Of a DNA stretch of 60,618 bases, positions 26,149-34,314 are shown one piece after another. This DNA comes from Castellaniella sp047971665 (lineage in GTDB: Bacteria; Pseudomonadota; Gammaproteobacteria; Burkholderiales; Burkholderiaceae_B). The stretch spans positions 1 to 60,618 of the forward strand of contig NZ_JBKEAA010000016.1 in assembly GCF_047971665.1 (NCBI RefSeq), read 5' to 3'. Under the pieces are notes generated by a model. That model made no database searches. It saw nothing but the letters and a program-made list of their open reading frames with translations, and was not told where the DNA came from. Position 1 is the stretch's first letter, and each line of letters begins with the position of its first letter. The translations under genes and the position numbers were made by a program.

Positions 26149-27342
26149 ATGGACCTGCCGGGCAAACGCATCATCCTGGGGCTGACGGGCGGCATCGCCT
26201 GCTACAAGTCCGCTGAACTGCTGCGCCGCATGCAGGACGAGGGTGCCACCGTGGACGTGGTCATGACCGAGGCGGCCACCCGCTTCATCACCCCGGCCAC
26301 GATGCAGGCCCTGTCAGGCCGCCCCGTCTGGACGGACGCCTGGGACGCGCGCATGGACAACCGCATGGCGCACATCAACCTGACGCGCGGAGCCGACGCC
26401 GTCCTGGTCGCGCCGGCCAGCACGGATTTCCTGGCCCGGGCCGCCCACGGCCTGGCCGATGACCTGCTGACGACCCTGTGCGTGGCGCGCGGCGCCGTGC
26501 CGCTGCTGGCCGCGCCGGCCATGAACCACGAAATGTGGACACATCCGGCCACGCAACGCAATGCGGCGCAATTGCGCGATGACGGCGTGACGCTGATCGG
26601 CCCGGAGGCGGGTCCGCAAGCCTGCGGCGAGACCGGTTCGGGCCGCATGATGGAGCCCGACCAGATCCTGCGCGCCCTGATCGCCTTTTTTCAACCCAGA
26701 CGGCTCACCGGCCGACGTGTCCTGCTGACGGCGGGCCCCACCAGCGAGACCATCGATCCCGTTCGCGTCCTGACGAACCGCTCGTCCGGACGCATGGGCT
26801 ATGCCCTGGCCCGGGCGGCCGCAGAGGCCGGCGCCGAGGTCACCCTGGTCTCGGGCCCCACCGCGCTGCCCTGCCCGGACGGGGTCGAACGCATCAGCGT
26901 GCGCAGCGCCGCCGACATGCATGCGGCGGTGATGATGCGGGCCCGCCAGGCCGACCTGTTCATCGCCGTGGCCGCCGTGGCCGACTGGGGCATCGCCAAC
27001 CCCTCGGCCATCAAGCTCAAAAAGCAGGCCGACGGCCAGCCGCCGCACCTAGAATTCATTCAGAATCCCGACATCCTGGCCGAGGTCGCCGCCATTCCCC
27101 ACGGTCCCTGGTGCGTGGGCTTTGCCGCCGAAACAGATCACCTGACCGAACACGCCCAGGCCAAGCGCGAACGCAAGGGCATCCCCGCCATCGTGGGCAA
27201 CCTGGCTCAGCACGCCATGGATGCCGAGGATACTGAGCTGGTCATTTTCGATCATGCAGGCGCCCACCCCCTGGCACGCCAGCCCAAGCTGCGGGCCGCC
27301 CGCGAGCTGATCGCCTGGATCGCCAGCCAGATGCCCGACTGA
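26149..27342 (+). CDS. coaBC: Bifunctional phosphopantothenoylcysteine decarboxylase/synthetase
   Basis: A 397-residue flavoprotein for two steps of coenzyme A synthesis. The CoaC half begins LGLTGGIACYKSAEL, includes the PAST segment of the PASANT-type motif and MNHEMW, and the catalytic Cys in QACGETGSGRM. The CoaB half begins LLTAGPTSETIDPVR with NRSSGRMGYALA and a Lys-rich IKLKK. A strong AAGGAGG site precedes the ATG. dut follows after 65 bases. Confidence 0.96.
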   Translation: MDLPGKRIILGLTGGIACYKSAELLRRMQDEGATVDVVMTEAATRFITPATMQALSGRPVWTDAWDARMDNRMAHINLTRGADAVLVAPASTDFLARAAHGLADDLLTTLCVARGAVPLLAAPAMNHEMWTHPATQRNAAQLRDDGVTLIGPEAGPQACGETGSGRMMEPDQILRALIAFFQPRRLTGRRVLLTAGPTSETIDPVRVLTNRSSGRMGYALARAAAEAGAEVTLVSGPTALPCPDGVERISVRSAADMHAAVMMRARQADLFIAVAAVADWGIANPSAIKLKKQADGQPPHLEFIQNPDILAEVAAIPHGPWCVGFAAETDHLTEHAQAKRERKGIPAIVGNLAQHAMDAEDTELVIFDHAGAHPLARQPKLRAARELIAWIASQMPD

Positions 27343-27407
27343 TCTTCGCACGGCCGGGCACTGTTCCTTTCCCGCTTTTCCTTTCTCTTTTCCGACCCGG
27401 ACTTCTC

Positions 27408-27872
27408 ATGCAACGACTCATCCAGGCCCGCATCGTCAATCCCTTGCTCGGCACGGACGCCATCCCCTTGCCCGACTACGCCACAGGCGGCTCCGCCGCG
27501 CTCGACCTGCGCGCCTGCCTGGACGCCCCGCAGACGCTGGCACCGGGCGCGCGGCTGCCTGTGCCCACGGGCCTGGCATTGAACATGATGGATCCCGGCC
27601 TGGTGGCCATCGTGGCCTCGCGCTCGGGCCTGTCGCTCAAGCACGGCATCCGCGTCGCCCAGGGGATCGGCGTCATCGACGCCGACTATCACGGGGAAAT
27701 CAAGGTCCTGCTGACCAACGACAGCGATACACCCTACGACATCCTGCCTGGCGAACGTATCGCCCAGTTGTTGTTCCAGCCGGTCGTGCAGGTCGGGCTG
27801 CACATGGTCGAGGCATTCGACACGGTGACCGAACGCGGCGAAGGCGGTTTCGGCAGCACGGGCCGGCACTGA
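27408..27872 (+). CDS. dut: dUTP pyrophosphatase
   Basis: A 154-residue homotrimeric dUTPase. All five motifs are seen in order: ALDLRA, ASRSGLSLKHG, GVIDADYHGEI, PGERIAQLLF, and RGEGGFGSTGRH at the C-terminus. It lowers dUTP and supplies dUMP for thymidylate synthesis. The coaBC-dut pair is a common proteobacterial arrangement. Confidence 0.97.
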   Translation: MQRLIQARIVNPLLGTDAIPLPDYATGGSAALDLRACLDAPQTLAPGARLPVPTGLALNMMDPGLVAIVASRSGLSLKHGIRVAQGIGVIDADYHGEIKVLLTNDSDTPYDILPGERIAQLLFQPVVQVGLHMVEAFDTVTERGEGGFGSTGRH

Positions 27873-27901
27873 TTCCGGCCAGAGAGAGGGGCGGCGGAAT
27901 C
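27871..27901 (+). terminator. Hairpin after dut
   Basis: GATTCCG at 27871-27877 pairs with CGGAATC ending at 27901, with a bulge, around a G-rich loop. A GAGAGGG/CCCTCTC pairing is an alternative fold. There is no long T-tract, so it may be a weak terminator or an mRNA 3' end. Confidence 0.45.
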
Positions 27902-28151
27902 TCCCTCTCCGCAGGCCGCTTTCCATGCGGTTTTCAAGAATCAGGGTTTATACCGATAAACCGCCTGAGGAATCCTCGCGTTCCGCCGTTCCCTCTTCCA
28001 AACCGACCCAGAACATCAATACGGTCTTGCGGAGATGGCGTCGATGCATCAATTCGTCAATCATTAAGTTTTAAATCATATTAATCAATATATTATTGAA
28101 TATATTTAATGTCGTTTATGACATAAATAATCTCAGGGTTTATCCTGGTTT
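27902..28151 (+). promoter_or_regulatory. Palindrome-rich AT-rich region upstream of the liv operon
   Basis: No gene is visible. The region has a 7-bp hairpin GGTTTAT/ATAAACC (27945-27962), a perfect 6-bp inverted repeat TCAATA-TAT-TATTGA (28085-28099), and ATGTC/GACAT arms (28109-28124) nearly extended by flanking TATTTA/TAAATA. An 11-base direct repeat TCAGGGTTTAT occurs at 27941-27951 and 28133-28143. AT content is far above the window average. These look like operator sites for one or more regulators; which ones is unknown. Confidence 0.55.
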
Positions 28152-28180
28152 TTGCAAAAATATTATTAATATATTATAAA
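28152..28180 (+). promoter_or_regulatory. Sigma-70-type promoter of the liv operon
   Basis: TTGCAA at 28152-28157 and TATAAA at 28175-28180 are separated by exactly 17 bases in an AT-rich tract. Transcription from here would give a leader of about 310 bases before the receptor start. Predicted by eye from consensus only. Confidence 0.6.
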
Positions 28181-28186
28181 TTCCGT

Positions 28187-28497
28187 TGAAAATAGCCAGA
28201 CAGGCCGGGGATTAAGCGGTTATTCATCTAGGCGATATCCCTGGTTGCACTCGCAGATTTCGCATGGTTATACTTCACCGGTCTTTCAGGTTGTTCCTTT
28301 TCGTTCCCATCAAGGTTCTACCTGTTCGACAGGGTTAACCGAATTCCTCGACCGGTCTTGCCAACAGCATGACCCGAGAGGCCCAGGTTCTCTTTCCATC
28401 GAGACAAGGGATATTCCCCGGAAAGAGGCCGATTGCTTCGCATACGCGCTACTCGACCCATCACGCGACTGGATCCGTCACAAAGGAGAATCCACAC
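28187..28497 (+). other. Long untranslated leader of the branched-chain amino acid operon
   Basis: About 310 bases without a convincing reading frame lie between the predicted promoter and the receptor gene. An AAGGAG ribosome site is present at about 28482. A frame-compatible extension of the receptor exists, but it would replace a clean signal peptide. The leader is long enough to fold or encode a small peptide or sRNA; none was identified. Confidence 0.5.
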
Positions 28498-29640
28498 ATG
28501 AGCAGGCTGACCAAACTTTCCACCCTCACCGCCGCGATCCTGCTGGCGACCGGCGCCGGAACGGCGATGGCCGCCGACGGCCCGATCAAGATCGGTGTAC
28601 AGGCCCCCATCACAGGCGAATACGCGGCCGAGGGCCAGGGCATCGAAAACGGCGTGCAGCTGCTGGTCAAGCAGCAGAACGCGGCGGGCGGCCTGCTGGG
28701 CCGTCAGATCGAGGTGATCGTATGCGACGACGAAGGCAAGGCCTCGCAAGCCGCGATCTGCGGCCGCAAGCTGGTCAATGACGGCGTGATCGCGGTGATC
28801 GGTACATACACCAGCGGCGCCGCCCTGGCCGCCGCCCCGATCTATTCCGCCGCCAACGTCATCCAGACCTCGGACGGCACCAGCGACGAACTGACGCAGC
28901 GCGGCTGGAAAACCTTCTTCCGCAACGCGCCGCCCAACAGCGACGAGGCGACCTTCGCCGCCAACTACATGGTCAACGTCAAGAAGTATCAGCGCATCGC
29001 GGTGCTGAGCGACCACTCCAGCTACGCCACCGGCCTGGCCGACAGCGTCAAGAAAGCCGTCCAGGACCAAAAGGGCAACCTCGTGGCCGACGACTTCATC
29101 AATGCCGGCACCCAGGACTACAGCGCGGTGCTGACCAAGCTCAAGTCCAAGAACCCGGACGTCCTGTTCTTCTCGGGCTATTACACCGACGGCGGCCTGA
29201 TCCGCGCCCAGATGAAACAACTCGGCATGGAAACCGTGTTCATCGGCGGCGACGCCAATCAGAACGCGGCTTTCGCCAAGATCGCCGGCAACGCGGCTGC
29301 GGGCGCCATGATCATCAACGTCCCCGCCCCGGAAAACCTGCCCTATCCGGAAGCCAAGAAGTTCCTGGCCGACTATACCCAGGCCTTCGGCTCGGCGCCT
29401 CCCAGCATCTACACGTTCACCAATGCCGATGGCCTGCGCGCGGTCTTTGCCGCGATCGAAGCCACCAAGAGCGCGGACACCGCCAAGCTCATCCCCTGGC
29501 TGCACGACATGAAGCAGCCCTTCCCCGGCCTGACCGGCCCCTTTACCTGGGATGAAAAGGGCGAACGGATCGGCAGTCCGATGTCGGCCTTCGAAATCCA
29601 GGCCGACGGCAGCTACAAGACCGTCTACCCGACGAACTAA
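28498..29640 (+). CDS. Branched-chain amino acid ABC transporter receptor (LivK/LivJ type)
   Basis: A 380-residue periplasmic binding protein of the Leu/Ile/Val family. The ATG at 28498 follows AAGGAG and gives a signal peptide ending GTAMAADG. The mature start IKIGVQAPITGEYAAEGQG is typical, as is the two-domain type I fold with VIAVIGTYTSGAALAAAPIY. It may bind branched-chain or other amino acids. It is followed by permease and ATPase genes, with a strong hairpin between them. Confidence 0.92.
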   Translation: MSRLTKLSTLTAAILLATGAGTAMAADGPIKIGVQAPITGEYAAEGQGIENGVQLLVKQQNAAGGLLGRQIEVIVCDDEGKASQAAICGRKLVNDGVIAVIGTYTSGAALAAAPIYSAANVIQTSDGTSDELTQRGWKTFFRNAPPNSDEATFAANYMVNVKKYQRIAVLSDHSSYATGLADSVKKAVQDQKGNLVADDFINAGTQDYSAVLTKLKSKNPDVLFFSGYYTDGGLIRAQMKQLGMETVFIGGDANQNAAFAKIAGNAAAGAMIINVPAPENLPYPEAKKFLADYTQAFGSAPPSIYTFTNADGLRAVFAAIEATKSADTAKLIPWLHDMKQPFPGLTGPFTWDEKGERIGSPMSAFEIQADGSYKTVYPTN

Positions 29641-29655
29641 GCCCGCCATCCAGCA

Positions 29656-29681
29656 GCGCCCGAACCCCGCGGTTCGGGCGC
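29656..29681 (+). terminator. Strong intra-operon hairpin between the liv receptor and livH
   Basis: An 11-bp perfect stem (29656-29666 with 29671-29681) with a 4-base loop lies 15 bases after the receptor stop. Only a short CTTT follows. Such a structure usually acts as a partial terminator or 3'-end stabiliser that keeps receptor mRNA more abundant than the membrane-protein mRNA. Confidence 0.7.
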
Positions 29682-29751
29682 CGCTTTCATCCATGCGTCA
29701 GGCTTTGGGCGACGCGCTTGCCGCGATGCGGCTCTCTCTGGAAACCGTTCG

Positions 29752-30654
29752 ATGGACTTTATCCTCCAGCAATTCATCAATGGGGTGACGGTCGGCGGCA
29801 TATATGCGCTGATCGCGCTGGGCTACACCATGGTCTATGGTGTGCTCAAGCTGATCAACTTTGCCCATGGCGACCTGTGCATTCTGGGCGCCTTCATCGG
29901 GCTCACCACCCTGACCTCCGGCGCCTTCGGCGGTCTTTCCACACCGGTTCTTCTGATCCTGGCCTTCCTGATCGCCATGCTGGCGGTGGCCGTGGTCGGC
30001 ACGCTGCTCGATCAGTTTGCCTATAAGCCCCTGCGCAAGGCCCCGCGCCTGTCGGCCGTGGTGTCGGCCCTGGGCGCCTCGATGCTGATCGAGAACGGCA
30101 TCATGCTGATCTGGAGCCCGAACGTCCAGGTCTTTCCCAACAATCTGCTGCCCAACATCACCTGGCAGATCGGCGGCGCCTATCTCAGCTTCGTCCAGCT
30201 GCTGATCATCGTCGGCGCATTCGTGCTCATGGCGGCGTTGTATTTCTTCGTGCACCACACGCGCGTGGGCACTGCCATCCGCGCCACCGCCATTGACCAG
30301 GACGCCGCGCGCCTGATGGGGATCAACGTCAACCGCGTGATCGCCATGGTGTTCATCATCGGCCCGGTACTGGGCGCGGTGGGCGGTCTGTTCATCGGCC
30401 TGTATTACCGCCAGACCTATTTCACGATGGGCTGGTCCTACGGCCTGAGCGCCTTCATTGCTGCCATCATCGGCGGTATCGGCAACATCCCCGGCGCCAT
30501 GCTGGGCGGTCTGCTACTGGGCCTGTTCAACGCCTTCGCCGCCGGCTACGTCTCCAGTTCCTGGCAGGACGCCATCACCTTCGCCCTGCTGATCGCCATC
30601 CTGCTGGTCCGCCCCACGGGCCTGCTGGGCGAACGTGTCGCGGAAAAGGTGTAA
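29752..30654 (+). CDS. livH: Branched-chain amino acid ABC transporter permease LivH
   Basis: A 300-residue inner-membrane protein with eight or so hydrophobic segments. GGIYALIALGYTMVYGVLKLINFAHG spans the first two segments and is the LivH hallmark. A cytoplasmic coupling region AIRATAIDQDAARLMGINV contacts the ATPases. livM follows after 2 bases, so translation is probably coupled. Confidence 0.95.
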   Translation: MDFILQQFINGVTVGGIYALIALGYTMVYGVLKLINFAHGDLCILGAFIGLTTLTSGAFGGLSTPVLLILAFLIAMLAVAVVGTLLDQFAYKPLRKAPRLSAVVSALGASMLIENGIMLIWSPNVQVFPNNLLPNITWQIGGAYLSFVQLLIIVGAFVLMAALYFFVHHTRVGTAIRATAIDQDAARLMGINVNRVIAMVFIIGPVLGAVGGLFIGLYYRQTYFTMGWSYGLSAFIAAIIGGIGNIPGAMLGGLLLGLFNAFAAGYVSSSWQDAITFALLIAILLVRPTGLLGERVAEKV

Positions 30655-30656
30655 TC

Positions 30657-31625
30657 ATGGACAATCGCATGAACCAATCCTCTCCGGCCGCTTCCAGCGG
30701 TTCGGCCCGCGCACTGCGTCTGGCCGGCCCCGCCCTGTGGATTCTGGGCCTGCTGATCCCGCAAGTGCTGTCACCGGCCTGGATCACCATCGGCGGCATC
30801 TTCGCCATCTATTCGATCGTCGCCCTGTCCCAGGACATCGTGCTGGGCCGCGCCGGAATGTACGACATGGGCCACGCGGTCTTTTTCGGCATCGGCGCCT
30901 ACACCAGCGCGATCCTGTCGCTGACCTTCGGCTGGCCCGTCCTCTGGACCATTCCCGTGGCCATCCTGCTGGCCGCCGCCCTGGGCGCCATCCTGGCGGC
31001 CCCCATCGTCAAACTGCGCGGCGACTATCTGCTGGTGGTCACCATCGGCTTCAACGCGATCTTCGTGCTGGCGATGCAGAACAACCTGTTCGGCCTGACG
31101 GGCGGCGCCGACGGCCTGTTCGGCGTCAGCGGTCCGACGTTCTTCGGCCACATGTTCGGTTCGCAAAGCGACCTGTTCTACCTGAACTGGGTCGTGCTGG
31201 CCGCAGTCCTGTGGGTGATGGGCAACCTGGACCGCTCCTCGCTGGGGCGCACTTTCCGCTACATCAAGCACGACGAACTGGCGGCCACGACCCTGGGGGT
31301 TAACGCCCGCAACTACAAGGTCGCCGCCTTCGCGCTGGGGGCCGGGATCGCGGGGCTCGCGGGCACGCTGTTCGCTATGCAGCTGTCGGCCGTCAGCCCG
31401 GGCTCGTTCCGCTTCACCGATTCAGTGGTGCTCTTCGCCATCGTGCTGGTCGGCGGCCAGGCCTCGGTGCCCGGCGTGCTGCTGGGCACCGCCATGATGT
31501 TCGTGGTGCCTCAGATCTTCACCGAATTTGCCCAATACCGTTATCTGGCCTTTGGCGTGGCGATGATTCTCGTCATGATCCTGCGTCCGCAAGGCATCTG
31601 GCCGGCTCGAAAGGGGGTTATATGA
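30657..31625 (+). CDS. livM: Branched-chain amino acid ABC transporter permease LivM
   Basis: A 322-residue polytopic permease. Segments such as SQDIVLGRAGMYDMGHAVFFG and the coupling region RTFRYIKHDELAATTLGVN identify LivM. The second ATG (30669) is an alternative start. The stop overlaps the livG start as ATGA. Confidence 0.95.
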   Translation: MDNRMNQSSPAASSGSARALRLAGPALWILGLLIPQVLSPAWITIGGIFAIYSIVALSQDIVLGRAGMYDMGHAVFFGIGAYTSAILSLTFGWPVLWTIPVAILLAAALGAILAAPIVKLRGDYLLVVTIGFNAIFVLAMQNNLFGLTGGADGLFGVSGPTFFGHMFGSQSDLFYLNWVVLAAVLWVMGNLDRSSLGRTFRYIKHDELAATTLGVNARNYKVAAFALGAGIAGLAGTLFAMQLSAVSPGSFRFTDSVVLFAIVLVGGQASVPGVLLGTAMMFVVPQIFTEFAQYRYLAFGVAMILVMILRPQGIWPARKGVI

Positions 31626-32469
31626 ACACATCCACGTCCAGTCCCTCCAGCGCCGCCACGGCCGAGACCCTGCTGGAGCTCGACGGCATCGGCATCAGTT
31701 TCGGCGGCCTGCGCGCGGTCGACGATCTCAGCTTCAAGATCCGCCGCGGCGAGATCGTCGGCCTGATCGGCCCCAACGGCGCCGGCAAGACCACGGTGTT
31801 CAACATGATCACCGGCGTCTACCGCCCCACCGACGGTCACATCCGCTGGCATGGCCGGGACATCACCGGTCTGGCGCCGCATCACGTGGCCGAGGCCGGC
31901 ATCCGCCGGACGTTCCAGACCATCCGCCTGTTCCAGGACATGACGGTGCTGGAGAACGTGATCGCCGGCCAGCACCTGCAAATGCGCCAGTCCTGGTGGC
32001 AGGGTCTGCTGAACACGCCCGCCCAGCGCCGCGAAGAGCGTGAGCTCATCGAGCGCGCCATGACGGTGCTGCAACAGCTCGATCTGGCGGACGTGGCCCA
32101 CGAAATTGCCACGTCCCTGCCCTATGGCGCCCAGCGCCGCGTCGAGATGGCCCGCACGCTGGTGGCCAAACCCGAACTCATCATCCTGGACGAACCGGCC
32201 GCCGGCCTGAACGAACAGGAATCGGCCGGCCTGAACGAAACCATCCGCGCCATCCGCGACGCCGGCATTACCGTGATCCTGGTGGAACACGACATGAGCG
32301 TGGTGATGAACGTCACCGACAACATCGTCGTGATCAACTTCGGCAAGAGGATCGCCGAAGGCAAACCCGCCGAGATCCGCAGCAATCCGCTCGTCATCGA
32401 GGCCTATCTGGGCCAGGATGACGATGAGGACGATGCGCTGTTGAACGCCGTACAAGACCAGGTGACCGA

Positions 32470-32473
<4 letters not shown>
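31622..32473 (+). CDS. livG: Branched-chain amino acid ABC transporter ATPase LivG
   Basis: A 283-residue ATPase with Walker A GPNGAGKT, the LivG-type insertion after GIRRTFQTIRLF, a signature in SLPYGAQRRVEMARTL, and Walker B ELIILDEPAAGLN. The usual LSGGQ is replaced by LPYGAQ, as is normal in LivG. Start and stop both overlap neighbours by four bases. Confidence 0.95.
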
Positions 32474-33183
<710 letters not shown>

Positions 33184-33218
33184 GCCCCGCCCTCCATAGG
33201 GTGCAATGCCCGCTCTCT

Positions 33219-33236
33219 GGCGGCCTGCGGGCCGCC
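33219..33236 (+). terminator. Terminator-like hairpin after livF
   Basis: A perfect 7-bp stem GGCGGCC/GGCCGCC with TGCG loop, 35 bases after the livF stop. No T-tract. A second weaker hairpin (GGAC..GTCTT/AAGAC..GTCC, near 33264-33288) follows. Both could end the liv transcript. Confidence 0.45.
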
Positions 33237-33343
33237 GTCCCTGCAAGCCCCACCGCCCCGGAAGGGACGCGTCTTCTGAAAGACCGTCCTGTTCGGGTTA
33301 ACCTTATGGGGCTTTTTCATTTTCAACACGATAGGAAAATCCC

Positions 33344-33625
33344 ATGACCCAAGCCTCCGCCCGCCACATCCTGGTCGACAGTGAAGAACAGTGCCTGAAA
33401 CTGAAGACCGACATCGAAAACGGCGCCGACTTCGCCCAGGTCGCGCGGGAACATTCCAGCTGCCCGTCCAGCCGCGACGGCGGCAACCTGGGGACATTCG
33501 GCCGCGGCCAGATGGTGCGTGAGTTCGACGAGGTCGTCTTCAGCGCGCCAGTGGGCGTCGTCCAGGGGCCCGTTCGCACCCAGTTCGGCTACCACCTGGT
33601 GGAAGTCACCCAGCGGCAGGATTGA
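33344..33625 (+). CDS. Small parvulin-type peptidyl-prolyl isomerase
   Basis: A 93-residue single-domain parvulin close to PpiC. Motifs: SARHILVDSEEQC, FAQVAREHSSCPS, GGNLGTFGRGQMVREFDE and a C-terminal FGYHLVEVT. It has no signal peptide, so it is cytosolic; it speeds proline isomerisation during folding. It stands between the liv operon and a VOC gene. A covarying hairpin repeat starts 9 bases after the stop. Confidence 0.93.
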   Translation: MTQASARHILVDSEEQCLKLKTDIENGADFAQVAREHSSCPSSRDGGNLGTFGRGQMVREFDEVVFSAPVGVVQGPVRTQFGYHLVEVTQRQD

Positions 33626-33634
33626 TTGCGGCTG

Positions 33635-33659
33635 AGGACGGTCCACAGGGGACCGTCCT
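33635..33659 (+). repeat. Hairpin repeat, copy A
   Basis: AGGACGGTCC at 33635-33644 pairs perfectly with 33650-33659 around loop ACAGG. Copy C (34276-34300) has the same structure with one base pair changed G-C to A-T, which is compensatory. The sequence after the stem (GCGGCC-type words to about 33675) also resembles that after copy B. It may double as the parvulin terminator. Confidence 0.75.
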
Positions 33660-33728
33660 TCGTCGCGGCCTGCGGCCTTTCGCATCGCCCTGCGCGCCTC
33701 ATCTCCCGAACACGCCCAGGAGACAGAC

Positions 33729-34172
33729 ATGAAGGCCCGAATTTCAGTTCTGACACTCGCCGTCGCCGACCTGGAGGCGTCCCTCGTTTTTTACCGGGAT
33801 GGTCTCGGTTTGCCGACGGAAGGGATCGTTGGCCGTGAGTTCGCGCACGGCGCCGTTGCGTTTTTCCAGCTGTCGGGAGACATGAAGCTCGCCATCTGGG
33901 CGCAGGACGACATCGCGCACGACACGGGTTTGGCGAAGACGCCCATCAGTTCGACTGCGCTCACAGTCGGCCAGAACGTATCGACGAAAGAAGAAGTCGA
34001 CGAAGTGATGAGAACGGCTGCCGAAGCCGGCGCCGAAATCATCAAACCCGCTCAAGACACTTTCTACGGCGGTTATGCGGGGTATTTTCGTGACCCGAAC
34101 GGGCATGTATGGGAGGTGGTCTGGAATCCCGCCATGCTCCCAGACGATGACCAGGAAACCGGGACTGACTAG
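33729..34172 (+). CDS. VOC (glyoxalase/dioxygenase fold) family protein
   Basis: A 147-residue protein. The N-terminus (KARISVLTLAVADLEASLVF) and C-terminus (FRDPNGHVWEVVWNP) are typical of VOC proteins; the last Glu of the C-terminal motif is a usual metal ligand, while the first expected His is not obvious. The substrate is unknown. Codon use looks less GC-biased than its neighbours, and the gene is bracketed by direct copies of a hairpin repeat, so recent transfer is possible. Confidence 0.85.
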   Translation: MKARISVLTLAVADLEASLVFYRDGLGLPTEGIVGREFAHGAVAFFQLSGDMKLAIWAQDDIAHDTGLAKTPISSTALTVGQNVSTKEEVDEVMRTAAEAGAEIIKPAQDTFYGGYAGYFRDPNGHVWEVVWNPAMLPDDDQETGTD

Positions 34173-34185
34173 AAAACCCAGGCCG

Positions 34186-34258
34186 ATTCAGTCCGCAGGG
34201 GACTGTCCTCTGTTGCGGCCGCTGGCCGCCATGCCCCACCTCGTGGCCTGCAGGCCAC
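34186..34258 (+). repeat. Hairpin repeat, copy B, with two further palindromes
   Basis: CAGTCC (34189-34194) and GGACTG (34200-34205) form a shortened version of the repeat. It is followed by GCGGCC-GCT-GGCCGC (34215-34229) and by the perfect palindrome GTGGCCTGCAGGCCAC (34243-34258). The block occupies most of the gap between the VOC gene and putA. Confidence 0.65.
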
Positions 34259-34262
34259 TCCG

Positions 34263-34314
34263 ATGATTCCGGCTGAGGACAGTCCGCAGGGGACTGTCCT
34301 CTGTCCGGAATCAT
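34263..34314. repeat. Hairpin repeat, copy C, at the putA 3' end
   Basis: Outer arms ATGATTCCGG (34263-34272) and CCGGAATCAT (34305-34314) and inner arms AGGACAGTCC (34276-34285) and GGACTGTCCT (34291-34300) make a long nearly perfect stem-loop. The outer right arm includes the putA stop codon on the minus strand, so it may act as the putA terminator. No T-tract. Confidence 0.75.

Noticed and set aside
27902..28497. A small protein gene in the AT-rich gap
   Set aside because: No frame with a start, ribosome site and coding-like codon use; short frames overlap the leader only by chance.
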